Shown here: one piece after another, positions 34,630 to 45,754 of the stretch
Layout of the letters: each line of letters begins with the position of its first letter
Position numbering within the stretch: position 1 is the stretch's first letter
DNA from: Sipunculus nudus
Taxonomy: Eukaryota > Annelida > Sipuncula > Golfingiida > Sipunculidae
Assembly (NCBI GenBank): GCA_026874595.1
Contig: CM049316.1
Location: 75,811,676-75,875,675, forward strand
DNA: 64,000 nt
Reading direction: 5' to 3'
Made by a program: the position numbers and the translations under genes
The notes under the pieces: model-generated
Told to the model about the DNA's origin: nothing
The model's database searches: none
Seen by the model: the letters and a program-made list of their open reading frames with translations, nothing else

Positions 34630-36386
34630 GGCCAGTAGAAATTGCGAAGGACCCGGACATTTACCATAACAACCAAGTTTTGGTGCCAGGCTCTCTATAA
34701 TGATGTTTTAAAACTCCAAAAAAATTCAACCAAAATCAACTATTGGGAAATAGTATTTTGACACTGTTTTACAAAATGGCCGCCGTCAAAATCATACGCT
34801 CCCGAGGCAGCAGAAATCTTGTGCTTCTCAAGAAGCAACTGATTTTCACGCTGCCAGCTTTGACCGTTTATGATATATTTAGACACCAGGTGGCGGTTCG
34901 TTGTCCACTGAAATAAACGTGCGTATGATGTTACAAGCAGCCAATCAGATGCCAATAAACAAACACTCGACAGGCATCCTGGCTCCGCCCATTGCTGCGC
35001 TTCAAGCGCCGCTTGATGAGTCTCCGGTCGAATTTAAATTGCTCCCTCTGTATTCTCGCATCATCGACCGTTTCGATTATGACATTATGACTGTGTTAGC
35101 GTAGCCATGTATCTGTTGTCTGCAGAACTGGAACCAGCCAGCGAGGTGTGCACGCAGCCTTTGTTGTTACGTTTCGTTTGAATTACAGCTCACCGGCCGA
35201 GCATCCTATGTGCCCAAGGCCCTAAGCAAACCACGTCAGGGACAATTCTCTATGAGCCTGTGGCCTGTTCAGACGGTTACGCTGGGGGATGAGCTGTCAC
35301 TCAAAAAGAAATGAATATGATTGGCTCCGTGTATTCCTCGCTTGGCTTTGTCTTCCAGCACAAGGTCTCATCTGATTGGACAAAAATACAGTGCTCCCCT
35401 CTGGTGTTGCAATTCAGGATACGAGGTCATAACAAACAGCGCCTTACGATATAGGTAGTAGCCCTATAGGTAAAGTGCTGTGTAAAGAGCGTATCAAAAT
35501 CACGGAATGTATATTTTTGACCATAACTTCATTGCTAGGACAGCCAGAGACATGATTTTGGTGTCTACACCCATGTTTTAGGGTGCTAGGAAACCGATAG
35601 TATCATTAAAAATAATCAATATCCCTTCATTTTCATTAAAAGAAATGGTCACTATTTGGTAAAAAAAAACAGAATTATTTTACCATAAGTCTAGATGGAA
35701 TATTCGTGCCATTTCTGTTTTACAAAATGAGCACCAACAATTTAATGTTATGGGGAGACTAGTTATGTCATTAATTTACACTTGATGTTTTTTCTTCCTA
35801 TGAATACCTAATTAATGTTTCTTTGCTTTACAGGTAGATAGGTTGCAAATAAAACCATTTATTATTTTTGTTCGATCGACAGGGAAGTTGATGGCGACAA
35901 ACAATTGAATACTTCAAATATCTTCAAAAATACGTACAAATATCTAATACTCTTTTTCTTTTTTAAGGTAACAAATGGCTTCTAATACAAGTATTGACAT
36001 CTGTGTAGTGTGTGGTGAAGGTGATGGTGGTAGTATACAGTGTCGGACCCTAAGAATTAAAGGCTATCAAACGTTTATTGAAACTTCCAAGAAAGAGGTG
36101 ATGAACTTTATTTGGCATGTTCTTCCTCTGACAAGCACTATGTTCATGATAGCTGTTAAAAGACATACACATTACCCAAAAACATCTTCAAGAGTCAGAA
36201 ATCCAAAAGGACAAAATCAGAACAGACATTGACCACATCATCACTTCGATCCAATAAAAGACCATATGATTATCCTTCACACTGTTTAATATGTGCTGAA
36301 GAACTTGATTTTGAAACCGTCTTCGTCACCCAAGCCCACAAACACTGATCAGTAATGCTGAAGTGATCAACAAGGAAAAGAATCTT
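34630..36386 (+). pseudogene. Arm P: zinc-binding-type gene, forward copy, broken
   Basis: A likely intron donor (CAGGAAT|GTAAGT near 34399) and acceptor (TTTTTTAAG|GTAACAAATGG near 35968) bracket a 1.57-kb intron containing the 699-bp MITE. The coding exon starts at the ATG at 35975 (MASNTSIDICVVCGEG). It has Cys pairs (CVVC; later CLIC near 36286) and FIETSKK. After a one-base shift it reads RGDELYLA, VHDSC and KTYTLPKNIF. This layout (Cys pair, R-x-DE, VHxxC, YT) is one I associate with a large uncharacterised metazoan protein family often found in repeats. Lesions: frameshift near 36094 and a TAA after VHDSC. The same lesions occur in arm Q. The arm ends at about 36386, where it meets the end of arm Q head-on. 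Confidence 0.6.
34795..35493. mobile_element. 699-bp MITE with 9-bp target duplication, copy 1
   Basis: Begins TACGCTCCCGAGG and ends AAAGAGCGTA, so TACGCTC is a 7-bp terminal inverted repeat. The 9-bp duplication TCAAAATCA flanks it at 34786-34794 and 35494-35502. Arm Q of the inverted repeat shows the empty site (GCCGTCAAAATCACGG), proving the boundaries. A second copy at 49297-49969 has its own 9-bp duplication. There is no coding frame of note. Short TIR plus 9-bp duplication fits Mutator-like elements. Confidence 0.88.
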
Positions 36387-37445
36387 TAAACATAGTCTTC
36401 ATGAGGTATTGGAGAGATTCTGGAACCATATCCTCAAGGTTATCAAGCTCATATCGGCTGGTGACGGATAAACATCAGTTTGGTGATCAATGTCTGATAT
36501 CTCTTGTTTGATTCTCGGAGCTACCTGTTTTTTAACTTCAATAGTTTCATCATCTTGGCTGTCCTGTGCAGACTGGGTGTAAGATTCATGAATGATGGAC
36601 GCAGATGTGTCCTTAAGTGCAAAAACATTGACTTTTCCGTCTACTTCTGATATTGTATCTTGATCTCCAAAATATTCAAATAAGCGACATTTTATTTGCT
36701 TCGTGCTGTAAGCTGGTACATATAATATTAAATGACTAGATAAGTGATTCCTTAGGTCAGTTAGTGAAAACTGACAGTGTTGTTGCTCTGGCATCAAAAA
36801 CCATCCACAGACTGTTTTAAATGCTTTGTTGTTCATAATATTTAGATTACCGATGTTGATACCAGATGGAGATTCAGCACTTGTTCCACCTCGCTGCGAC
36901 AGGTACTTTTGCATATATGTTGTGTGATACTCGGCTTCTACTGCTCGAATATCACCAGCAAACAATATTCGTGATTTTAAGTTGACGGCCAGAGCATCCT
37001 GTCTTTTCTCACAAACTGACAGCAGGCTCTCTTGTATGAGACTCTTCTTTTCCTTGTTGATCACGTCAGCATTACTGATCAGTGTTTGTGGACTTGGGTG
37101 ACGAAGAGCATTTTCAAAATCAAGTTCTTCAGTGCATATTAAGCAGTGTGAAAGATAATCATATGGTCTTTTATTGGATCAAAGTGATGATGTGGTCAAT
37201 GCCTGCTCTGATTTTGTCCTTTTGGATTTCTGACTCTTGAAGATGTTTTTGGGTAATGTGTATGTCTTTTAACAGCTATCTTGAACATAGTGCTTGTCAG
37301 AGGAAGAACATGCAAATTAAAGTTCATCACCACTTTCTTGGAAGTTTCAATAAACGTTTGATAGCGTTTTGTTTTTAGGGTCCGACACTGTTTACTACCA
37401 CCGCCACCATCACCTACACCACACACTACACAGATGTCAATACTT
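36387..37445 (-). pseudogene. Arm Q: zinc-binding-type gene, reverse copy, broken and split by LINE 2
   Basis: Reverse copy of arm P that extends further 3'. From 37445 it reads SIDICVVCGVGDGG and FIETSKK, then after the same frameshift as P the DSC-stop-KTYT segment, and CLICTEELDFEN near 37135. An open stretch to 36399 follows, with LLSVCEKRQDALAVNLKSRI, AVEAEYHTTY, an FYGD-like FEYFGDQD and SEVDGKVNVFA. These fit the same metazoan family (C-x-x-R-x-D, then EAxYHxxC; here the final Cys position is Met). The first eight codons and the 5' part lie at 43899-44520, on the far side of the LINE. The function of the family is unknown to me. The copy is dead. Confidence 0.6.
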
Positions 37446-38229
37446 TTTTTTTCTCCTTCTCTATGATGTCTCAGATTTGTACTTGTTCTTTATTTTCGAA
37501 AAATAGGTTTCATCATTAACATCATAGACTATTATGAAACTAACAACAGTAAATTACAAACTAAATAACAGTGTAATACAAGTACAATTCCATGTTTTAC
37601 ATGCGAGTACCATATAAATCTGTCAAGATTCATTTAGTTTTAGAATTTTCATGACTTTAAGATATTACAAAAACTCAAATTTGCAGTATACAATTTTTGG
37701 TATCCTGTAGGTACATTGTTACATATACAAATATATATTTATATAAAACTTTCTGATTCCCAGTTCATGTATTTACGTAAAAATGTTTACCACTGAACAT
37801 TCAATTATTTCAATCATCATTATTTAAAAAAAATTACAAGTTTGTCTCGCAGAACTTCACAAATCAAATGGTGAAATCAATACAAACACTGACGTTTCCT
37901 ATTATGTTTATATTTCATACTATATTCACATAAAATTGAAACAAATATCATATATTATATACACACTCATGAAGCCGAAAGGGTCACCGCCTGGCTGTAT
38001 AGAGCAAAATGATAGTAGTTGAATAATATACATCACTTCTTGTTTAGTATAGTATGAGGAATTGGTTATCATTTTATTTCATGTATAGTACTTTTGTGCC
38101 CTTTTTCCGCCACTTTGCGTTCAAGATATTAAAATCTTGTCAGTTTTGTCACATACTGATCCAATGAAAGAAGTGCAAGATTATTCCTATTACTAAAGAC
38201 CATGATCTTGTAGACCAACATCAACATAT
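37446..38229 (-). other. LINE 2 3' untranslated region
   Basis: AT-rich, no coding frame; contains only the sequence between the ORF2 stop and the poly-A. Confidence 0.6.
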
Positions 38230-41200
38230 TTACAAGCGCAGCATGTTCTGCTTTTTCTGCTCCAGTGTATAAAAGTTGACGACCGAGGATTGGCATCTAT
38301 AATCCAAAGTTCTTAGCCCAAGACTTAATTTGCAAGTAAATGTTTTGGAAATGTGACATTCACAGAATAAATGATAAATAGATTCATTTTCAGTGAAACA
38401 ATAAGAACATCTGTTTGTGTCTGTTATCCTCCATCTAAATGGATTTTCGTTAACAAAAATGATGTTATGCAGAATTCTAAACTGGAATTGCCTTAGATAC
38501 ATGTCTAGAGTGGTCTTTTAAACGTAATTAATTGCTCGTTTTAAGTGAAAGTCTTTATACAGGTTTGGTAACTTTATTTTGAAGATTGGTTCAGAAGTTT
38601 TACATGATATTATTTTGTTGTAGACACTTCTGAATGTGAGTTTGTCCAAATCTTGAACAACGTCATTGTAGGATATAAATACATCATTTAATACAGAAGC
38701 ACTATTAACCTCAAAATATCTGATAAAATCATTATCCTGAAACCATTTTTGTGGAATAGCCCTTTGCAGAGCTATCCAGTGAATATAGTATTTGTTGTAA
38801 GCATAACTGTTTTTTGCTACAACTTCATCAAATTTTCTTTTTTCACCTCTGTCATTGTACAAATCACGAACATATTTTATACAAAGAATATCAAGAAAAT
38901 AAAATTAGACTGATTTACCTCCTACCTTGATGTATCTATTATTCCATAGATGTTGTGTCAAGACTGTTTCTTTACTTAATGGTTCCCAGGAAGTAACAGA
39001 GTGCCATACATTAAGGCAACGTAAATAAAAAGATGACATTCCTATTTTTAAAGTTTCAGAATCCAAGTTACCTCTGATATTTTTCATTCCACCAACGCGT
39101 TTTAAATAAAGATTAGGTATTATTGCATACTTTCTCGTGTCACCTGTGATGATTTTCTTCATCCACACAAATCTTTGAGTTTCTATTATTGTATTAATAT
39201 CAGGCAACCTCAAGCCACCGTTCTCATAGTTACTGATAAGGACATTATATTTTATTTTCGGTTTCCTTCCATGCCATATGAAATCAACCATGACATTTTC
39301 TTACAGTCTTAACGAATTCTCTGGGTGGTTCCAGAATATTTGTTACGTATATTATTTTTGAGATGCCTAAGGATTTTAAGATCACATTTTTATCAAATAT
39401 GGTTAAAGGCCTCTGTCTCCAAACTTTTTAGAGGTGTCTTTAACTGTTCCAATATTTTAGTAAAATTTAATACAATGGAAAGATTTTTATCATGTGTATG
39501 CCATATCCCTAATATTTTTAGTGCTTCGGTATTAAGGTCTATCCATTTTAAACGTTCCATTTTATTGTACACAGGTTGCTTCGTTGTCCATGCTGCTTCA
39601 CATTTTTCAAAATTTATCTTAATAGACGAAAGCTGCGCAAATATATCCAACACTGAGCATAATGCAACCATTGAGTCTATGTCTTTCAGAAAAAAATGTG
39701 GTATCGTCTGCATACATACACTGTTTAATTATAAAGCCGTTAATATTAATCCCTTTGATAGACACAGATTTACGTACCATTATTGCTAGGATTTCAATTG
39801 CCATGACAAACAAATATGGCGCCAGGGGGTCTCCTTGTCTGGTACCTTTTGCTACTCTGACATATCCTGTAGTGTAACCGTTATTTATTTATAATACAGC
39901 TTTGGATATCGTTATGAAGAAGTTGTACCCATTTAATAAAATCTGTCTAAGGGCCAAACTTTTGCAAAACAATGAAGATATAGTTATGATCTATGGAGTC
40001 GAAAGCAGCAGCAAAATCAACGGCAAACAAGAAATAAGGTTTATTTTCTTTGATACAGTAATCTAAGATATCACAAATTAAGCGGTTCATTTCACAAATG
40101 TTTCTCCCGGGAACAAAGGCCGTTTGGTCCTCATTAATAAGATTAGGAAGAACAGCTTTTACGCACCCTGCTAAAATTTTACTCAATATCTTATAATCGA
40201 CATTTAACAAACTAATTGGTCGCCATGATGAAATTAAACGATTATCTTTACCTGGTTTTCTATCAAAGTAACCACTGCTTGTCTTTGACTTGTGGTTAGC
40301 TTACCCTCCTCAAAACATCTGTTTAAACAATTAACGAGATCCTTCCCGACGAGATCAAAAAATTTTATGTAGAATTCTTTTGGCAATCCATCATTCCCGG
40401 GAGTTTTATTATTTTTCATTTGTTTCAATGTTGTTGGGACTTCTTTTTCTGAGATCATTCCATCACAACTAGCTGCTTGCATATCTGATAGGACTGGAGT
40501 ATTATACTCTGACAGAAGTTGTGTACACTCTTGTTTTGAAAAGGTACCAGTACAGGTGTACTTTTCTTCATAAAATCTTTTCAGTTCTATCATAATTTTA
40601 CGCTGATCTGTTATATCTTTCCCATTACACAACAATTTTCTTATGGTTGTTTTGCTTTTATTTTTTCTTTCCAAATTCATAAAGTACTTTGAATTACGCT
40701 CCCCTGTTCTCTCATAATGCTTATCTATTTCTCGAGATATTTGATCGATCTCCGTTTGATTATTACTGTTATGCAAGTTGAATTTCACATCCTTTAAACT
40801 TTTCTCTAGGTTTTTCAGTATAAGCTTTTCACGTCTACATTTACTTTTAGAATATGAGATTGAATATTCTCTTATTTTAAACTTTAGATATTCCCACCAT
40901 TTTGTTTCCCTATCTTTATTTCATAATGCTCTTTCCACTTTTTTATGTTTTCTCGCATTGATGACACAAAACCTGGATCTTCCAGGAGGGACAAATTTAA
41001 TTTCCAGAAGGACGGGCCATGTTTACAACCACTTGGTGATTTGAAGTCACATTTCACTGCCGAGTGATCTAATAAAATGTCTGGAATTATATTAACCTAT
41101 ATGACCTGATTATTCAAATTACTGGAGATTAGAATATAATCAAGCCTTCTATTTATAGTATTTTTTTTACTACTCCAAGTGATTTTCGAATAAGAGGGAT

Positions 41201-41768
41201 TCCTTAATCTCCATATATCAATTAATCCATATGCTTGTATGAAGCCTTGAACACTCTCAATGGACTTCAACTTTGGCTGGTAATTCCCACCCTGCGTATC
41301 AATTTTATCAAAACATAAATTAAAATCACCGCACCAGATTATATTAGTATGTGGCTCCAACTCAATAAGCTTTAGTTTTTCGGCCATTTCATGAAAATAG
41401 CGTACTTGTTCAGTTACGGTGTTTGGAGCGTAAGTATTGATAAACAAAAAAGATTGTCCTTGAAAATTTGCTTTTAGATAAACAGTGCGCCCTTCGTTGT
41501 CTATATGGAAGCTTATCTCCGAAATATCAACATGTTTACCAACTAATACAGCTACACCCCTCGATTGGTTTGACACATGTGAATAAAAGTGTAACCCCTG
41601 CCAATCTTTCCTCCAAATATCTTCATCGCTTTTTAAACTATGCACCTCTTGTAAAAATATCAAACTCCGATTTCCACCATGATCAAGCAACCAATGAAAA
41701 ATCTTTCTCCTTTTTCTGTACCCACGAAGACCTCTCACATTTAGGGTAATGACTGAAAAACAAGTCAT
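38230..41768 (-). pseudogene. LINE 2 ORF2: endonuclease-reverse transcriptase, broken
   Basis: Starts at the ATG at 41768 (MTCFSVITLNVRGLRG). The endonuclease domain runs to about 41040 with TLNVRGL, LQEVHS, YAPN, CGDFNLCFD, RRLDYILIS and, after a break near 41100, LDHSAV. Reverse transcriptase pieces follow: TPGNDGLPKEFY near 40400, LINEDQTAFVPGRNI and FAVDFAAAFDSI (39947-40210), then the catalytic YADDTTFF near 39715. Downstream are thumb-region pieces and a Cys/His knuckle CSYC followed by HLFCEC (38230-38502). At least six frame changes or stops interrupt it. It would nick DNA and copy element RNA; inactive here. Confidence 0.88.
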
Positions 41769-42267
41769 GATATTATTATCTCTATTAAAGACTTAACTTT
41801 AAACACAATATTTTGCATTATAGTACTCACATGAAATTTCAATAGTTCAATTTCACAAAAATCTACAAATTTATGTACCTTTCTGACACATTCTCTCAAT
41901 TCGAATAGTATAGATATATTAGTCATAATGCTAAATGAAATGTTCAAAAATAAATTGAACAAATAGAAGACGCTGGACATTGATTGAGATAGTGTGAAAT
42001 TAGAATTAGAATAAGCTTTAACAATTTAGACATTACTTTTTGAGGTAAAGATTAAGTTACCCCAAATCCAAAATGAAATGAAGAAAATGAACAATTTGGT
42101 ACACCTATTGGTAGACTGGCTCCGGCATTCTACGAGTTTTCCTCCAGATATTTATTGGAGAGAACCTGAATAACACAGAAATAAAATTATTGCAAATATT
42201 GTTTGTCACCTATTATTTTTACTGCAGACACATCCATATAAGTAAATATTTACTTACTAACATATAC

Positions 42268-42268
<1 letters not shown>

Positions 42269-42312
<44 letters not shown>
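42269..42312. repeat. (AT)n microsatellite
   Basis: About 22 AT dinucleotides in the LINE 2 spacer. Confidence 0.95.
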
Positions 42313-42314
<2 letters not shown>

Positions 42315-42633
42315 GTGGATTATGGTGGATTGAGCACATGTTCAGGTTACTGTTGAATATTATCGTGACTTAAAACCATTATATTCACAGTATCAAAAAT
42401 ATAATGCATCAATCAATAACAAAAAAGTAGGCTTATTTGTAAGAGAGGACAAAATGCTGTTTAATAGTGCAGTGGAACCTATCTGAACGACCACCCGTCC
42501 AACAAAAAAAGGAAACGTTCACCAAGACCAGTCATTGAGCGGGCCGAAAGCTCCCTAACCGGCCAAAGACCATAACTAAACGCGGAAGATTACCTCAGCC
42601 AAAAACACAGCTAGTCCCCCACACAGGCCTAAC

Positions 42634-42635
<2 letters not shown>

Positions 42636-42700
<65 letters not shown>
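42636..42700. repeat. (AT)n microsatellite
   Basis: About 32 AT dinucleotides in the LINE 2 spacer. Confidence 0.95.
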
Positions 42701-42704
<4 letters not shown>

Positions 42705-42755
42705 CCATATAAACACAAATACACTCATATATTTGGGTGCATATCACATGCAATT

Positions 42756-43684
42756 TCAATATTTTGATGTGGTAGAAGCAACTGGAGTAGATGACAGCTG
42801 CGGACCACCACCGACAGTTTCACAGGAACTACGGGGGGGGGGGGGGGGATTTTGGATAAGTTGCTCGCACCAGGCTTGCAGTTTTCTGGTGCTCTCAAAG
42901 CGATTTGTCTTCCCTGCCCGATCTCTTACAAACACAACACCGTCTATGGTCCAGCAATCGTTAATCAGATTGTCCTTTTTTATTTGTAAAGCGGATTTAA
43001 GCATGGCCAAACGTGTTCGAGTTAAATCCTCATTTACAAAAACACCTTTTGAGTTTGGATTTATTTTTTCATGACTGATTCCTTTGTCTTGTGTTACAAG
43101 AATTTAACAAGGATTTATCTAGGCTTTCCTTGCTGCTCTGAACGTCCCACTCTGTGAGAACGTTCAATATCATGTTCGCTCAAGTTAAGTCCCATTAAAT
43201 CATTAGCCATTTTCACTACCATACTGTCTGTATTTTCTCCTCTCTGTTCTGGCCATGTATTTATTATGCGAACTGAGTTCCTTCTAGAATATTGTTGTTG
43301 TGTGTCCAGCTCTTCTTTCATGTCAGAAACAGTGTCTTCCAATTGAACAACCCGCTCATTGAGTTCATTAATTTTCTGCTCGTAGACTTTTTTGTTGTTG
43401 TTGTACTGAAGCATCGATGATACTTTTTAAAACACTCTGTACTGACTCAGTAGTTAATGCCTTTGTAAAAACAGTGTAAATTTGTCCGAGTCTTCAATGA
43501 GAACAGGGGCATTATCATCTCTGAAGTCCAGGCTGGCCAGTGGATAGTCATCAGAAGAGTCGCAGGTCGATCTATTCATATTGGTGCGTTTTGTATTTTG
43601 GCATTTAATGGATAATTTTTCTGAAGAGTCACTAAGTCCCCTTTTCTTATCACTTTTTGGTTTTGAAGACATTACTCCATACAA
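42756..43684 (-). pseudogene. LINE 2 ORF1: coiled-coil RNA-binding protein, frameshifted
   Basis: Reading begins near 43672 with MSSKPKSDKKRGLSDSSEK, a basic serine-rich N-terminus. After a break near 43440 it continues as a coiled coil (NKKVYEQKINELNERVVQLE), then the RNA-binding core RNSVRIINTWPEQRGE and ERSHRVGRS (43115-43414). After a second break it resumes as FVNEDLTRTRLAMLKSALQI and ends near 42756. The order matches L1/Tx1 ORF1. A G-run at 42833-42848 near the C-terminus looks like a later expansion. Confidence 0.8.
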
Positions 43685-43898
43685 TAAGAATTGTGTGAGA
43701 TATGGTAACCAGGGTTTGTTTACATTAAGGATCCTTGACCCCTGGTGTTGTCATGGAAAGACTTACTGATCGGAGTTTATGGCTTAAATTTATGGTGAAA
43801 TACTTAAAATATTTTAAACAAACTGACACAGGTTAAATTTTGTTCCTTACTGTGTAGTTTTAAACCACGCAAGGTAATCTTAGTGAATGTATTTATTT

Positions 43899-44520
43899 AA
43901 TACTTGTATTAGAAGCCATTTGTTACCTTAAAAGAGAAAAAGAGTATTAGATATTTGAATATATTTTTGAAGTATTCTATTGTTTGTCGCCATCAACTTT
44001 TCCTGTCGACCGAACAAAAATAATGATTTTATTTTGCAAGCCATCTTTCTGTAAAGCAAAGAAACATTAATTAGGTATTCATAGGAAGAAAAAACATCAA
44101 GTGTAAATTAATGCCATAACTAGTAAATTGTTGGTGCTCATTTTGTAGAGCAAAAATGGCAGGAAAATTGCATCTAGACTTATGGTAAAAATTCTGTTTT
44201 TTTTTTACCAAATAGTGATCATTTTTTTTTTAATTTTATGAAAATGAAGGGATATTGATTATTTTTAATGATACTATCAGTTTCCTAGCACCCTAAAACA
44301 TGGGTTCATAGCAATGAAATTATGGTCAAAAATATATATTCCGTGATTTTGACGGCGTCCATTTTGTCAAACAGTGTCAAAATACTATTTCCCGTTGATT
44401 TTGGTTGATTTTTTTTTGTGGGGTGTTGTGATGGCCATACAGACATGATGCAACCAAATTTGGTTGTTATGGAAAATGTCCGGGTTGTGCTAGATTTATG
44501 TCATTTTCTACTGGTCTAGA
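43899..44520 (-). pseudogene. Arm Q, 5' portion (intron and first codons)
   Basis: Reverse complement matches 34630-34794 plus 35494-35995 of arm P in order, without the MITE. It includes the intron acceptor and ATGGCTTCTAATACAAGTATT, after which LINE 2 begins. Similarity ends near CCAGTAGAAA at 44505-44520. Confidence 0.8.
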
Positions 44521-45153
44521 TACCAGAGCGTCTCAGTTTATGCTGTATTGCATCTTACACTTAGGAATAGATACTGTTTGTGTTTTTAAAGGATCCCATG
44601 GATATCTGTCAGAGATGCAATGATTTGTTAAATACTACTGTAGTTGCTTTAGTTCTATAATATATATGTGAAAGTATTCCAGTGTCAGCTTTCATGTTTG
44701 ACAAGTATATTCTGTAGAATGGTGTTGATTACACACATCATAGTTGCTAACTTAGCTGACTTGATCTTGCTAAGCCACGGCGGTACATTATAGTTAATAG
44801 CTCAGCTGACTTAGTCTTACTGAGCTATAGCAATATGTCATTGTTGCCTATACATATACAACTGAATTTTTATAATACTTTTATGTTATTGCAACATTAT
44901 AGGGTAAATATATTAAGTTATTATTATCATGTCAGTTATTTAACTGATATTTCATTATTATTAGCATCCTTATTTGTTTGTTACACTCAAAACCGTCTGA
45001 AGATAACGTCTGAATGTCTTAATCTCTGTACTGTCAGCATGGACAGAATACCTTGAAATAAACCTATGAGTTACAAACAGACGCGTCAGGATTCCTGGTT
45101 TTAGAAGTGACTGAATGTATACCGCAGTCTAACACCTACCGGTGCTACTGATC
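44521..45153 (+). other. Right end of the 11-kb insertion, no gene
   Basis: No counterpart at the left end. Contains the hairpin repeat pair at 44741-44840, an AATAAA at 45055-45060, and a C-rich palindrome CACCTACCGGTG near the edge. Confidence 0.45.
44741..44840 (+). repeat. Two tandem 50-bp hairpin units
   Basis: Units 44741-44790 and 44791-44840 align without gaps. Each folds: CTTAGC with GCTAAG in the first, AGCTCAG with CTGAGCT in the second. The loop CTGACTT..TCTT is conserved. At one stem position T-A in unit 1 is C-G in unit 2, a paired change. Confidence 0.6.
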
Positions 45154-45735
45154 AAAGCAGAGATATTTTTAATTCCAATCTCAACCGAGGCGATGAGATT
45201 TTTCACGGTCGGCTCCCACTCAGGGTAAGCGCTTTGCAGGCCTAACGGAAAGGCTGTGCCCAATGGCCGTGTTTTCCTCACAAACGAATGCGCCTTTCAG
45301 GGTTTCCTCGCAATGAGGACCATTACGCACCCAGGGCCCGTGGGTGTAGTAGGCACCGGGCCTGTTTCACACCATTATATTTAAAGGGAGGGAGCGTGTG
45401 ACACCGCCCTGGCACGTAGTCCGAAACTGGAATTATAATATGGAGCTGGTTTCCTCCAAAATGTTAAATAAAACGTTGATAAAGAATTTAACGAAATATG
45501 CCTTTCAAACGAATAGCCAGTGATTTGTCTGTTATGTGCTATAATGCATGTTTGTGTATTGTTATATGTTTCTCTGTTTCTGATTTTATGCATGGCTATT
45601 TTTAGTGACGTTTGTATGTATTTTTTTACATGCTTTGTTAATAAACTGGTTTAAAAAGAATTTAGGTCCCCTGAAACCATGTAATGTCCTCCTACCACGT
45701 AAAACAAATAGCAAACAACTTAATCACGCAAAACC
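45154..45735 (+). mobile_element. SINE copy S2, right fragment and flank
   Basis: Resumes the SINE from AAAGCAGAGAT through AATTCCAATCTC and CACGGTCGGCTCCCA to the tail near 45470, then the same flank as copy S1 (AATAAAACGTTGAT...GCCAGTGATTTGTC). Confidence 0.7.
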
Positions 45736-45754
45736 GGAGTATACAGAGGGCTAC

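Larger units (their letters stand above)
37446..43898 (-). mobile_element. LINE 2: two-ORF non-LTR retrotransposon (L1/Tx1-like), full-length but degenerate
   Basis: Minus-strand element with a poly-A tail seen as a T-run at 37446. It is flanked by the 7-bp target duplication AATACTT (37439-37445 and 43899-43905). Arm P at 35985-36005 shows the uninterrupted target. The length, 6453 bp with both ORFs and a 5' leader of about 210 bases, suggests full length. ORF1 lies at 42756-43684, ORF2 at 38230-41768, with a ~1-kb spacer carrying two AT microsatellites and a ~0.8-kb 3' region. Confidence 0.9.
34199..45153. mobile_element. 11-kb composite insertion splitting a SINE
   Basis: Bounded by the two halves of SINE copy S2. 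It contains two inverted copies of one gene-like sequence (arm P at 34630-36386 forward; arm Q at 44520-43899 and 37445-36387 reverse), a 699-bp MITE in P and a 6453-bp LINE in Q. The left edge starts TGTTACACC; the right edge ends near GGTGCTACTGATC. An AATAAA lies at 45055-45060 near the right edge. No clear target duplication or LTR pair was found, so the mode of insertion is open. Confidence 0.65.

Noticed and set aside
42756-43010. Separate proline-rich protein
   Set aside because: The upstream part is the C-terminus of LINE 2 ORF1; the proline run comes from a G/C homopolymer expansion.
34199-45153. LTR retrotransposon with TGTTACAC as LTR start
   Set aside because: A TGTTACAC also occurs near 44983, but the following bases do not match the left end and no second LTR or primer site was found.
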